64,000 bases of DNA. Source: JBCCXL01 sp039191605 (GTDB taxonomy: Bacteria; Acidobacteriota; Thermoanaerobaculia; Multivoradales; JAHZIX01). The translations under genes were made by a program, and so were the position numbers. Shown piece after piece: positions 43,584 through 51,901 of the stretch. Location: the NCBI GenBank assembly GCA_039191605.1, contig JBCCXL010000015.1, forward strand, positions 1-64,000, in the 5' to 3' direction. The notes beneath the pieces are model-generated. The model searched no databases. It was given only the letters and a program-made list of their open reading frames with translations, and was not told the DNA's origin. How positions within the stretch are numbered: the stretch's first letter is position 1; every line of letters starts with the position of its first letter.

Positions 43584-45077
43584 ATGTCGCGTCCCCTCGA
43601 TCCCCTTTGTGCTCCACTTTTCTCCTTCTTCTCCCTCCCTAACCTTCTCCCTCTCCTGCTGAACAGCCTTCCCCCCGCGCAAGGCTCACGTCACTCTCTC
43701 GACTCTCAAAGGCTCAGATTCGAACAAAGGTCCGCCGCTCTGGATGCGGGTTCCTCTGGGCTTCGCCAGGAACAGCTCTTCGGCTCCCCTGGGTTCTTTG
43801 ACCCTGATTGGGTAGCCCCTGCTGGGTCCGCTAAAGCGGCCGGGTCTGCTCAAGAGAGAAACGAGGCAGGTCGCTCTACGGGGGAGAGGATCCTCTGTCT
43901 CGAAGGAACCTACGCTCTCCTTGGCCTCAGTGTCCTCTTTGTCCTGAGCGCGCTGCTCTACACAGCGGCCCCCGCCTCGGCGGCCGAAGAAGCCTGGGAT
44001 TTGCGCGTGGGCCACTTCGGAAATTGGGGCGTCGGTCTATCGGATGACGAGGCTTATCCCTTCGCCCTCAGCGATGGGCCCGGTAGTCCGGAGTCAGAAA
44101 ATCTCAACTTTGGGCTCAACCTATGCAGTGAGCTGAGCCCGTATTGGCACCTAGCGATTCAGGCTTCTTTGGTAGTGGAGCGAGGAGCGGGAGATGCGGA
44201 GCTGGATTTCGCCTATTTGACCTGGAGGCTGCGGGATGCGCTGCAGCTTCACGGGGGAAAAATCAGAATGCCTATCGGTGTATATGCCGAGGTGTTCGAT
44301 ATCGGAACCCTGAGACCCTTCTACACCCTGCCTCAGAGCGTCTATGGCCCCACGGACCTGGTGGCAGAGTCGATGGTGGGCGTAGGCATCAGCGGCGACA
44401 CGATGCTGAAGCAGGATTGGGATGTCGTCTACGACCTCTTCTACGGCGATCTGAAGCTGGAAGAAGGGGTGATCTTTCGCTACCTCGAAGGGGAAAACCC
44501 CAGAGAGGAACAGCCGGACGTCACCGAGCAGTCTATCGAGCATGCGCTGGGTGGTCGGGTGGTCTTCATCCACCGGGAAAACGGGCTTCGACTCGGTTTT
44601 TCCGCCTATACCGGCGATGCGGAAGCCGGGCCCGCGGAGATCCCCGGGAGCTGGGGAGATCGACGATCCTGGATTCTCCACGGGCAATGGGAAGCGCATC
44701 GCTGGCAGGCGACGTCAGAGATCGGCTGGCACGAAGACCTCGGGGAAGTTGGCTACCGAGGAGCCTATGCTGAGGTCGCCTACCGTCTGTCGCCGTTGTG
44801 GCAGCTCGCGCTGCGCGGTGAGCTGGGAGATGCCTCTGGCCCGAATGCGGACTTCCTGGAGGACTCGGGGCTAGGGAGCTTCACCGAGCATCGGGAGTGG
44901 GCGGTGGGGGTCAACGCCTGGGTCAACCCGAGCATGGTGTTCAAACTCTCCCACCACCGCATTCGCGGCAACTTGCTCTACCATCCCAAGCCGCAGGAAA
45001 TTCTTGCCGTGGTGGACCAGGGGATCCTGGAGAGTTCGACAGAGCAGACGATCTTCGGCATCCAGTACAGCTTTTGA
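43584..45077 (+). CDS. Outer-membrane beta-barrel protein (porin-like)
   Basis: Predicted outer-membrane barrel. A hydrophobic segment (YALLGLSVLFVLSALLYTAAP) followed by ASAAEEAWD looks like the signal peptide, but it begins 110 residues into the 497-aa frame, so the true start is probably a later non-ATG codon. The mature part alternates beta-strand patterns (HLAIQASLVVERGAGDAELDFAYLTWRL, WQATSEIGWHEDLGEVGYRGAYAEVAYR) and ends in Phe (TIFGIQYSF), the usual outer-membrane insertion signal. The overall pattern resembles phosphate-selective porin O/P-type barrels, but I cannot name a substrate. It is preceded by the AT-rich island and followed by the his operon promoter. Confidence 0.82.
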   Translation: MSRPLDPLCAPLFSFFSLPNLLPLLLNSLPPAQGSRHSLDSQRLRFEQRSAALDAGSSGLRQEQLFGSPGFFDPDWVAPAGSAKAAGSAQERNEAGRSTGERILCLEGTYALLGLSVLFVLSALLYTAAPASAAEEAWDLRVGHFGNWGVGLSDDEAYPFALSDGPGSPESENLNFGLNLCSELSPYWHLAIQASLVVERGAGDAELDFAYLTWRLRDALQLHGGKIRMPIGVYAEVFDIGTLRPFYTLPQSVYGPTDLVAESMVGVGISGDTMLKQDWDVVYDLFYGDLKLEEGVIFRYLEGENPREEQPDVTEQSIEHALGGRVVFIHRENGLRLGFSAYTGDAEAGPAEIPGSWGDRRSWILHGQWEAHRWQATSEIGWHEDLGEVGYRGAYAEVAYRLSPLWQLALRGELGDASGPNADFLEDSGLGSFTEHREWAVGVNAWVNPSMVFKLSHHRIRGNLLYHPKPQEILAVVDQGILESSTEQTIFGIQYSF

Positions 45078-45174
45078 TGCGTAAGGTGTTGAGGAGCGTG
45101 GGGTGACTGCAGCCGAGTTCCCAGATTCGGCTTCGAGGCCTTCGCTTCGGGCCCTTCGCTTTGCGGGACGCGCC

Positions 45175-45203
45175 TTGACACCGGCCCCGTGGCCCCCTAA
45201 GCT
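45175..45203 (+). promoter_or_regulatory. Promoter of the his-trp supraoperon
   Basis: A perfect TTGACA (45175-45180) and TAAGCT (45198-45203) with a 17-base spacer lie 64 bases before the leader ORF. The -10 box is weak against the consensus, but the spacing is ideal and resembles the TTGACA/TAAGGT pair at 34721. Confidence 0.55.
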
Positions 45204-45266
45204 CTCGCACGTCCCTTAAGGATATTACCCCTAAGACTCCCTTAGGTTCTCTGAGAAATACTCACC

Positions 45267-45344
45267 ATGACCTCGATGAACGCCACCCCCTGCTTCCGCG
45301 ACCAGCATCATCATGCTGGGTGGCATCATCACGGCTTCAGCTGA
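45267..45344 (+). CDS. His operon leader peptide (attenuator control ORF)
   Basis: ORF of 25 codons starting ATG at 45267. Codons 14-16 and 20-22 are all His (CAT CAT CAT and CAT CAT CAC), giving HHHAGWHHH: six of 25 residues are His, plus one Trp between the triplets. It lies directly before the his genes and is followed by competing hairpins and an intrinsic terminator, as in hisL of enterobacteria. Ribosome stalling at His codons would signal low charged His-tRNA. The ribosome site is weak (GAG about 12 bases upstream). The leader is too short to be found by usual gene calling. Confidence 0.88.
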   Translation: MTSMNATPCFRDQHHHAGWHHHGFS

Positions 45345-45446
45345 GCCGAGGGAACCCCTCGGCTCGGACAGGCTCCGGGACCGAGGTTAGGTTGCGCATC
45401 GACCAGTAAAGAAGGCCTCCTCCCGGAATCGGAAGGAGGCTTTTCT
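45343..45446 (+). promoter_or_regulatory. His attenuator: pause hairpin, competing stem and intrinsic terminator
   Basis: Hairpin 1: GAGCCGAGGG (45343-45352) pairs perfectly with CCCTCGGCTC (45356-45365), overlapping the leader stop codon. A competing stem pairs CCTCGG (45357-45362) with CCGAGG (45381-45386), so the two exclude each other. Terminator: GCCTCCT (45415-45421) pairs with AGGAGGC (45434-45440), extended by CC/GG after one mismatch, and is followed by TTTTCT. CCGAGG at 45381 can alternatively pair with the 5' arm of the terminator, but only weakly and with a bulge, so the exact antiterminator is unresolved. Confidence 0.8.
45415..45446 (+). terminator. Attenuator terminator before hisZ
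   Basis: GCCTCCT...AGGAGGC stem with a C-A mismatch and a further CC/GG extension, small loop, then TTTTCTGCTT. It lies 82 bases before hisZ, so transcription that stops here would silence all 16 downstream genes unless they have internal promoters. Confidence 0.85.
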
Positions 45447-45527
45447 GCTTATGAATCCATCGATGTGTCGCTCTGAAGGTCGCCCGCGGCGCCCTTTCCC
45501 GGCGCTGCCGCAGACCGGAGGTCGGCG

Positions 45528-46508
45528 ATGAAGGTATCCGCTGCTCTACCACCCGGGGTGAGCGCTCTCTTCTTCTCCGCCGCTCGCCAACGCCGGCGGC
45601 TGGAGGCTGAGCTGACCGCTGGGCTCGAGTCCGCCGGTTACTCCGAGGTGATCGTCCCGATCCTGGACTACTTCGAGCCCTACGAGGCGCTGCTCTCCCA
45701 AGAGGGGCGCCAGGAGCTCTATCGCTTCATCGATCGCGATGGCCAGCAGGTGGCGCTGCGGGGTGATTTCACCCCGATGCTCGCCCGGCTGCTGGCTCCT
45801 CAACTGCCTTCCCTGGAGCTGCCCCTGCGTCTCTTCTACCGCGGTGACGTGGTGCGCTACGCGGAGGATCGCCCGGGCCGACAGCGGGAGTCCTATCAGC
45901 TGGGGGCGGAGCTGCTGGGGGTTGCCGATGGGGAAGGGGAGGAGGAGATCCTGCGCCGCTGCCTCGATCTGCTGGTCGCCGCCCGAGTGCCGGGGGCGCG
46001 GGTGGTGCTGGGGGTGGCCGGAGCCCTCGATACTCTGCTGGAGCAGGCCGCGCCGGAGGTGCCGGAGCGAGACGAGCTCGCCGCCGCGGTGGCCCGCCGG
46101 GAGCGGGACGTGGCGCGTCGAGCGGCGCCGCAGCTCTTCGAGGTGGTGCGGGACGGCAAGCCCGCGGATCCCGAGATCCTGGGGCTCCGGGTGGCGGCGG
46201 AGGTGGAGCGGCTGGAAGCTCTGTGCCGCTCCATCGATCGCGAATACCCCTCTATCGACGTCGCTATCGATCTGGCGGAATTCGCCCGGCTGTCGCTGGC
46301 GCCGGACCTCGCCGAGGCAATGCGGCGGCGCTCTTATTACGACGGGCTGCTCTTCCGCGCGTACTCTGACTCCGGTGCGCTGCCGCTGGGCAGCGGCGGG
46401 CGCTACGATCGCCTGTTCAGCTCCCTCGGAGCGGAGCTGCCGGCGGTGGGCTTTAGCCTCTCCCTGGATCGGGTCGAGGCCGCGGCGGCCCAGGGAGGTG
46501 AGGGATGA
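45528..46508 (+). CDS. hisZ: ATP phosphoribosyltransferase regulatory subunit
   Basis: HisRS-like regulatory partner of 326 aa that pairs with short HisG for the first step of histidine synthesis and brings feedback control. It keeps the class II synthetase fold: motif 2-like YRFIDRDGQQVALRGDFTPMLAR, LPLRLFYRGDVVRY and SGGRYDRLFSSLGAELPAVGFSL. It lacks the anticodon-binding domain, and its length is below that of HisS. The 222-aa short HisG next door supports HisZ rather than a tRNA synthetase. The ATG at 45528 has GGAGG about ten bases upstream. It is the first structural gene after the attenuator and overlaps hisG by ATGA. Confidence 0.94.
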   Translation: MKVSAALPPGVSALFFSAARQRRRLEAELTAGLESAGYSEVIVPILDYFEPYEALLSQEGRQELYRFIDRDGQQVALRGDFTPMLARLLAPQLPSLELPLRLFYRGDVVRYAEDRPGRQRESYQLGAELLGVADGEGEEEILRRCLDLLVAARVPGARVVLGVAGALDTLLEQAAPEVPERDELAAAVARRERDVARRAAPQLFEVVRDGKPADPEILGLRVAAEVERLEALCRSIDREYPSIDVAIDLAEFARLSLAPDLAEAMRRRSYYDGLLFRAYSDSGALPLGSGGRYDRLFSSLGAELPAVGFSLSLDRVEAAAAQGGEG

Positions 46509-47173
46509 GCGCCGGGAACCGGATTTCCGGCCGCTCGGGGGATCGCCCCCTGCGGCTCGCCCTACCGAAGGGACGCAACCAGGTGGCGGCGCGACAGGCT
46601 TTCGCCGCCGCCGGTTATCCCCTGAACGTGCTGGACGACGATCAGCGCAAGCTGATGCTCAGCGCCGAGGAGGAGGGCTTCGAGCTGCTGCTGCTCAAGG
46701 ATTGGGATATCCCTCTCTACGTGCAATACGGCATCGCCGACTTCGGTATCGTTGGCTCTGACGTGCTGGAGGAGGTCGACGGCGACCTGCTGGTGCCGGT
46801 GCGGCTGGTGGAAGGGCGCTGTCGCCTCTCTTTCATCGGCACCGCCGGCAGCCTGCCGAAGCCGGGGGCCCAGGTGCGCCTGGCGACCAAATTCCCCAAC
46901 ACTGCCCGCTCGGTGCTCGCCGAGCGACCGTGGGGAGCGGAGGTGGTGAAGCTCCATGGGTCCATCGAGCTGGGGCCGATCCTCGGCCTCTCGGATCTGG
47001 CCCTGGATATCGTGCAGACCGGGCGCACGCTGAAGGACAACGATCTGGTGGAGCTGGAAGTGGTGCGGGAGGTGGCTCCCTGCCTGGTGCTCAACCGTGG
47101 TTCCTGGCACCATCGCCGAGACACCCTGAACGAGATTCTCGAGCGTCTGGAAGAAGCGGAGGTCGTGCGATGA
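46505..47173 (+). CDS. hisG: ATP phosphoribosyltransferase, short form
   Basis: Catalytic subunit of the committed step, joining ATP and PRPP. The 222-aa length marks the short (HisG-S) form without the C-terminal regulatory domain, which therefore needs HisZ. Motifs: LRLALPKGRNQVAA near the start, LLLKDWDIPLYVQYGIADFGIVG, RLATKFPNTARSVLAE and DLALDIVQTGRTLKDNDL (PRPP loop). It begins by ATGA overlap with hisZ and ends by ATGA overlap with hisD. Confidence 0.97.
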   Translation: MSAGNRISGRSGDRPLRLALPKGRNQVAARQAFAAAGYPLNVLDDDQRKLMLSAEEEGFELLLLKDWDIPLYVQYGIADFGIVGSDVLEEVDGDLLVPVRLVEGRCRLSFIGTAGSLPKPGAQVRLATKFPNTARSVLAERPWGAEVVKLHGSIELGPILGLSDLALDIVQTGRTLKDNDLVELEVVREVAPCLVLNRGSWHHRRDTLNEILERLEEAEVVR

Positions 47174-48519
47174 GTCGCCACTTGAAGATCGCGAAGCTGG
47201 ATTCCTTCAGCGGTCGACGAGCCCTGAAGCGTCTGGAAGGGCGCTCCAGCCTGGTGCTCGATCGCAGGACTCTCTCCAAGGCCAAGAGGATCGTCGACAA
47301 GGTTCGCCGCAAGGGGGACGATGCGCTGCTGGATTTCGCCCGGGAGCTCGACGGCGCCACGGCGGAAACGGTGAGCGATCTGCGACTGCGGCCCGGCGCG
47401 GAGGGCGACTTCAGCGCTCCGGTATCGGGAGACGGGGCCGGCAGCGCTAGCGGCTGGGGCATTCTTCCCTTCGGCTTTGGGGACGCTCTGGAGCGGGCCA
47501 TCGCCATGGTGGATTCTTTCCATCGACCTCAGGTGCATCCCGGCTATGTCCAGGACGAGATGCCGGGAGTGTGGCTCGAGGAGCGACGTCAGCCGCTGCG
47601 GCGAGTGGGGATCTACGTTCCGGGGGGCCGCGCCTCCTACCCTTCCACGGTGTTGATGACGGTGATCCCGGCGCGCCTCGCGGGGGTCGAAGAGATCGTG
47701 GTCGCCACTCCGCCGCAGGCCTACGGGGCGATGCCGGCGCTGCGCTACACCCTCCATCGCCTCGGGGTCGAAGAAATCTGGGGCGTCGGTGGCGCCCACG
47801 CGGTGGCCGCCCTGGCCTACGGAACCGAGGCCATCCCGCGGGTCGACAAGATCGTTGGCCCCGGCAACGCCTGGGTCACCGCCGCCAAGCGCCTGGTGGT
47901 AGGGGACGTGGCCATCGACGGCCTGGCGGGGCCGACGGAAGTGGTGGTGGTGGCGCAGCGGGGCTCCGACCCCCAGCGGGTGGCGGCGGATCTGCTGGCC
48001 CAGGCGGAGCACGATCCGCTGGCGGCGGCGGTGCTGATCACCGACCATCGGGATCTCGCCAAGGCGGTGGACCGAGCGCTGGAGGAACAGCTGCCGGCGC
48101 TGGCGACGCGAGAGGTGGCGGAGGCTTCGCTGAAGCGCTTCGGCGTCGCTTTCGTGGTGCCGGGCATGGAGGCCGCCGCAGAGGTGGTGGATACCCTCGC
48201 CCCGGAGCATCTGCAGCTCGTCGGCGGTGAGGCGGAGGCACTGGCGCCGCGGATTCGCAACGCCGGAGCGATCTTTCTCGGCTCCGACACCCCCGAGGTC
48301 TTCGGCGACTACATCGCCGGCCCGAGTCACGTGCTGCCGACCTGCGGCAGCGCCCGATTTACCTCCGCTCTCGGAGTGGAGGATTTCATTCGTCGTTCCC
48401 ATGTCGTGCGCTTCAGCTCCGAGGCGGCCCGCCTCTGGGCTGGCGCCGCCGCCACCCTGGCGGACGCGGAGGGGCTGCCCGCCCACGCCGCTTCGGCCCG
48501 AAGGAGGTCATCCTCATGA
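47170..48519 (+). CDS. hisD: Histidinol dehydrogenase
   Basis: Zinc enzyme of 449 aa that oxidises histidinol to histidine in two NAD-dependent steps. Present: VGIYVPGGRASYPSTVLM (NAD site), GVGGAHAVAALAYGT, the zinc ligands in AQAEHDP (Gln/His), the catalytic Glu-His in LAPEHLQL, GDYIAGPSHVLPT (Asp ligand), and the C-terminal His ligand in GLPAHAASA. The start at 47170 is set by the ATGA overlap with hisG; the frame is open further upstream only as an overlap with hisG. Confidence 0.97.
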   Translation: MSRHLKIAKLDSFSGRRALKRLEGRSSLVLDRRTLSKAKRIVDKVRRKGDDALLDFARELDGATAETVSDLRLRPGAEGDFSAPVSGDGAGSASGWGILPFGFGDALERAIAMVDSFHRPQVHPGYVQDEMPGVWLEERRQPLRRVGIYVPGGRASYPSTVLMTVIPARLAGVEEIVVATPPQAYGAMPALRYTLHRLGVEEIWGVGGAHAVAALAYGTEAIPRVDKIVGPGNAWVTAAKRLVVGDVAIDGLAGPTEVVVVAQRGSDPQRVAADLLAQAEHDPLAAAVLITDHRDLAKAVDRALEEQLPALATREVAEASLKRFGVAFVVPGMEAAAEVVDTLAPEHLQLVGGEAEALAPRIRNAGAIFLGSDTPEVFGDYIAGPSHVLPTCGSARFTSALGVEDFIRRSHVVRFSSEAARLWAGAAATLADAEGLPAHAASARRRSSS

Positions 48520-49652
48520 TTCAAGGCTCCCCCGCTGAGCTCGTCCGTCCAGAGCTTCGCCGGCTCACTGCCTACACCCTGCATCAGGTAGAGAGCTGGA
48601 AGCACAAGATCGACCAGAACGAGGTGCCCTTCGACTTTCCCCGCCGGCTGAAGGCAGAGGTGCTGCGCCGCCTGCGGGAGCCGCAGCTGCGGTGGACGGT
48701 GTACCCGGACTTCAACGGCGACGAGCTGCGGGCGGCGGTGGCTCGGCACCACGGCTGGAGCCCCGAAGGGGTGCTGGTGGGCGGTGGATCCAGCGAGCTG
48801 CTGAGCCTGTCGGTGGAGTGTCTCTGTCCTCCCGGCGGCGAGGTGATCACCCACGTGCCGAGCTTCGGCCTCTACAAGATGCTGGTGCCGCGCTCCGGGG
48901 CGGTGGCCTGCGAGGTGGAGCCCGGCGAAGATCTGCTGATTCCCTATCAGGGGCTGCTGGCGGAGGTGCGCAAGAATCCGCAGCGGCCGCTGATGCTCTG
49001 CTCTCCCAACAATCCGGTGGGAGACGCCATCTCCCTCGAGCAGATGGAGGAGTTGCTGCAGGTCCTGGAAGCTCCCCTGCTGCTGGACGGTGCCTACGCC
49101 GAATTCTGCCAATACGACTATCGATCCCTGCTGCACACTTATCCGCACCTGCTCTTCTACGGCACCATGTCCAAGGCTTGGGGCGTCGCCGGAATGCGAA
49201 TCGGCTTCGTGCTCGCCCATCCGGAGCTGGTCGCCGAGCTGGTGAAGGCCAAGCTGCCCTACAACCTCGATCACGCGGCGCTGGCCACCGGCCTGGTGGC
49301 GCTGGAGAACCCCACTATCTCGCGGCGGGCGGTGGCCGCCATCGTCGGTCGGCGACCGCAGTGGAACGCACTGCTGGAGGAGGCGGGCTTCGAGACCTTC
49401 CCGTCGGAAACCAACTTCGTCCTCGCCCGCTGCTGCTCGGTAGATGCCAGCGCCGAGGAGGCTGCTGCGGCGAAGGATCGCGTGCTCCACGGCCTCGGAG
49501 ATCGCGGCATTTTGGTGCGCGACGTCTCTCGAGGCCACGGCCTCGCCGGCTGTCTGCGCTTCACTATCGGCAGCGGCGCCGCGCTGCGGGATACGCGAAT
49601 TGCGCTGGCGGAAATGGGGTACCTGGACGCCGACTCGGGAGGTGGCACATGA
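48516..49652 (+). CDS. hisC: Histidinol-phosphate aminotransferase
   Basis: PLP enzyme of 378 aa that converts imidazole-acetol phosphate to histidinol phosphate. It carries the fold type I motifs SPNNPVGDAIS (163-173), LLLDGAYAEF (Asp191) and TMSKAWGVAGMRIG with Lys220 as Schiff base. The N-terminus (LRRLTAYTLHQ) differs slightly from the usual L.PY pattern, but gene order settles the call. ATGA overlaps at both ends (hisD, hisB). Confidence 0.96.
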   Translation: MIQGSPAELVRPELRRLTAYTLHQVESWKHKIDQNEVPFDFPRRLKAEVLRRLREPQLRWTVYPDFNGDELRAAVARHHGWSPEGVLVGGGSSELLSLSVECLCPPGGEVITHVPSFGLYKMLVPRSGAVACEVEPGEDLLIPYQGLLAEVRKNPQRPLMLCSPNNPVGDAISLEQMEELLQVLEAPLLLDGAYAEFCQYDYRSLLHTYPHLLFYGTMSKAWGVAGMRIGFVLAHPELVAELVKAKLPYNLDHAALATGLVALENPTISRRAVAAIVGRRPQWNALLEEAGFETFPSETNFVLARCCSVDASAEEAAAAKDRVLHGLGDRGILVRDVSRGHGLAGCLRFTIGSGAALRDTRIALAEMGYLDADSGGGT

Positions 49653-50332
49653 CCGCCCCGATGGAAGAACAAGCCCCGCAGCGGGCTCCGCGGCAGGCGA
49701 CGGTGGAGCGGGCCACCGGAGAAACCCGGGTGAAGGCCTCGCTGGCGCTGGACGGCGGTCCCCGCTCGATCCAGGTGCCCGGCGGCTTCTTCGCCCACAT
49801 GCTGGACGCCCTCACCACCCACGGCGGCTTCGGGATTGACCTGGAGGCGCAGGGGGACGTGCACGTCGACCTGCACCACACCGTGGAGGATGTGGGCATC
49901 GTGCTCGGCGACGCCCTGCAGCAGGCCCTCGGGGAGCGCCGCGGCGTCACTCGCTTCGCCCACGCCTACGCGCCCCTGGACGAGGCCCTGGCGCGGGCGG
50001 TGGTGGATCTCTCGGGGCGCGGCTACTTCGTGTGGACCACTCCGCCGGAGCTGGCCCACGTGTGGGTGACCCAGGATTTCCCCCTCAGCCTGGTGTCGGA
50101 TTTCTTCCAGGCCTTCGCCGACCGCGGGCGCTTCACTCTGCATCTGGAGGTGCTGGCGGCGCGCAACGGACACCACGCCGCCGAGGCGGCCTTCAAGGCG
50201 GTGGCGGTGGCGCTGCGCCAGGCGGTGGCCTTGCGTCGGGTGGCCGCCGCGTCGGCTACCTCTGCCGGAGGAGCCGGCGAGGATCAGCAGGTCGCTGAGG
50301 TGCCCAGCACCAAAGGGAGCCTGAGCGTATGA
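49649..50332 (+). CDS. hisB: Imidazoleglycerol-phosphate dehydratase
   Basis: Single-domain IGP dehydratase of 227 aa. The paired metal motifs are HVDLHHTVEDVGIVLG and ARNGHHAAEAAFKAVAVALR (HHxxE). The histidinol-phosphate phosphatase domain of enteric HisB is absent, so that step must be encoded elsewhere; no candidate lies in the window. The start at 49649 overlaps hisC by ATGA and gives a 22-residue tail before the fold. The C-terminal 30 residues after LRQAVALRR are low-complexity and extend beyond the usual end. Confidence 0.96.
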   Translation: MTAPMEEQAPQRAPRQATVERATGETRVKASLALDGGPRSIQVPGGFFAHMLDALTTHGGFGIDLEAQGDVHVDLHHTVEDVGIVLGDALQQALGERRGVTRFAHAYAPLDEALARAVVDLSGRGYFVWTTPPELAHVWVTQDFPLSLVSDFFQAFADRGRFTLHLEVLAARNGHHAAEAAFKAVAVALRQAVALRRVAAASATSAGGAGEDQQVAEVPSTKGSLSV

Positions 50333-51084
50333 GCACCTCATTGCCCATCTCATCGCCAGTGGTGGAATCTCCTACCGCCCGTCTCGCCCAGCGCGCTGCC
50401 GGCACCCGGGCCGTGGTGATCGATGCCGGGGTCGGCAACCTCGGCAACCTCAGCCGCGCTCTGCGCTTTCTCGGAGCCGAGGTGGAGGTCACCAATTCCG
50501 CCGAGGATCTGGACGGGGAACAATGCCTGGTGCTGCCGGGGGTCGGGGCCTTCCGCCCGCCCCGGGAGCAGCTGCGGGGAGCGATGGAAGAGGCGCTGCA
50601 CCAGCGGGTGGAGGCGGGAGCCTGGCTGCTGGGGATCTGCGTCGGCTACCAGCTGCTCTTCACCGCCGGCGATGAACATGGCGAGACCGATGGCCTCGGC
50701 CTGCTGCCGGGGCGAATCACCCGTCTGCCGGACACCGTGCCTCTGCCCCACATTGGCTGGACCCCGCTGCGACCCCAGCTCGGCTGCGGCTCCCCGCCGC
50801 CGGAAGCCGAGAGCCTGCTGGCCGGCGTGCTGCCGCCGGTAGAGTCCGCGGAGCGCGCCGGTGCCCACGTCTACTTCGTCCACAGCTACGCCCCCGACGG
50901 GGTTCCCGATTCAGCGGTGTGGGCCAAGGCGACCCACGGTCGCCCCTTCGTGGCGGTGGCCGGTCGAGGACGGGTGATGGGCACTCAATTCCACCCCGAA
51001 AAAAGCGGCCCCGCGGGGCTGCGATTGTTGGCCAATTTCCTGAATCTCGCCCACGGTCGAGAGGAGAACTCGGATGAGCTCTGA
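50329..51084 (+). CDS. hisH: Imidazole glycerol phosphate synthase, glutaminase subunit
   Basis: Class I glutamine amidotransferase of 251 aa that feeds ammonia to HisF. It has VIDAGVGNLGNLSRAL, the nucleophile Cys in GICVGYQLLF, YFVHSYAP, and the His/Glu pair in MGTQFHPEKSG. The first 20 residues are an extra tail. ATGA overlap with hisB; it overlaps hisA by 11 bases. Confidence 0.96.
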   Translation: MSTSLPISSPVVESPTARLAQRAAGTRAVVIDAGVGNLGNLSRALRFLGAEVEVTNSAEDLDGEQCLVLPGVGAFRPPREQLRGAMEEALHQRVEAGAWLLGICVGYQLLFTAGDEHGETDGLGLLPGRITRLPDTVPLPHIGWTPLRPQLGCGSPPPEAESLLAGVLPPVESAERAGAHVYFVHSYAPDGVPDSAVWAKATHGRPFVAVAGRGRVMGTQFHPEKSGPAGLRLLANFLNLAHGREENSDEL

Positions 51085-51901
51085 GACGGCATCTACGAAG
51101 TCGGTAAGCCCCTCGCCGGCTTCCGAGGCGACGGACTTCACTCTTCTGCCGGCCATCGATCTGCGCCACGGCGCCGTGGTGCGACTGAGGCAGGGAGACG
51201 ACGGTCGCCGAACGCGCTATTTCGATGACCCGATTCCGGTGCTGGAGCGCTTCGCCGCCGCCGGGGCCCGCTGGGTCCACGCGGTGGACCTGGATGCGGC
51301 CTTCGGCGAGCCGCCCCAGCGGGAGCTGGTGCAGCGCATGGCCGTCGCCGGCGAGAGCCTGGGGGTGAGCCTGGAGCTCGGCGGCGGCCTGCGGGACGCC
51401 GCGGCGGTGCGCTGGGCTCTGGATGTCGGCTGTCGCCGGGCGGTGGTGGGCTCGCTGCTGGGCCGCGACTTCGAGGCCTTCGCCGCCATCGTCGAGGCTC
51501 ATCCGGGACAGGTGGTGCCGGGGCTGGACTTCCGCAACGCTCGACTGGCGGTTTCCGGCTGGACGGAGACGGTGGACGTGGGCCCGGCAGAGCTGGCTCA
51601 GCGACTGCGAGGCTTGCCCTGCCCCGCCGCCCTGGTGACGGACGTCGCCCGGGACGGGGAGCTCGGCGGACCGGGTCTCGATCTCGCCCGAGAGGTGGGG
51701 GGGGGTTCCGGCATTCCGGCGCTGGTCTCCGGGGGCGTGCGTCACCTGGAGGATCTGCTGGCCGCCCGGCGCACCCCGGGGGTCGGGGGAGCGGTGGTGG
51801 GGCAGGCGATCTACACCGCCCAGCTGGATCTCGCTTCGGCGCTGAGTCGTTTGGCAGAGGAACGTCTTTCAGCGGGCGGTGTGGCGGAGGAATTGTCGTG
51901 A
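51074..51901 (+). CDS. hisA: Phosphoribosylformimino-5-aminoimidazole carboxamide ribotide isomerase
   Basis: TIM-barrel isomerase of 275 aa. The first catalytic Asp is in LLPAIDLRHGAVVRLRQGD, the second in ALVTDVARDGELGGPG, and the phosphate sites are LGGGLRD and SGGVRHLEDL. A separate trpF lies downstream, so a bifunctional PriA-type role is not needed, although the trpF below has an altered catalytic residue. It overlaps hisH by 11 bases and hisF by GTGA. Confidence 0.95.
   Translation: MSSETASTKSVSPSPASEATDFTLLPAIDLRHGAVVRLRQGDDGRRTRYFDDPIPVLERFAAAGARWVHAVDLDAAFGEPPQRELVQRMAVAGESLGVSLELGGGLRDAAAVRWALDVGCRRAVVGSLLGRDFEAFAAIVEAHPGQVVPGLDFRNARLAVSGWTETVDVGPAELAQRLRGLPCPAALVTDVARDGELGGPGLDLAREVGGGSGIPALVSGGVRHLEDLLAARRTPGVGGAVVGQAIYTAQLDLASALSRLAEERLSAGGVAEELS

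Noticed and set aside
45528..46508. Histidyl-tRNA synthetase instead of HisZ
   Set aside because: Too short, no anticodon-binding domain, and paired with a short-form HisG that requires HisZ.
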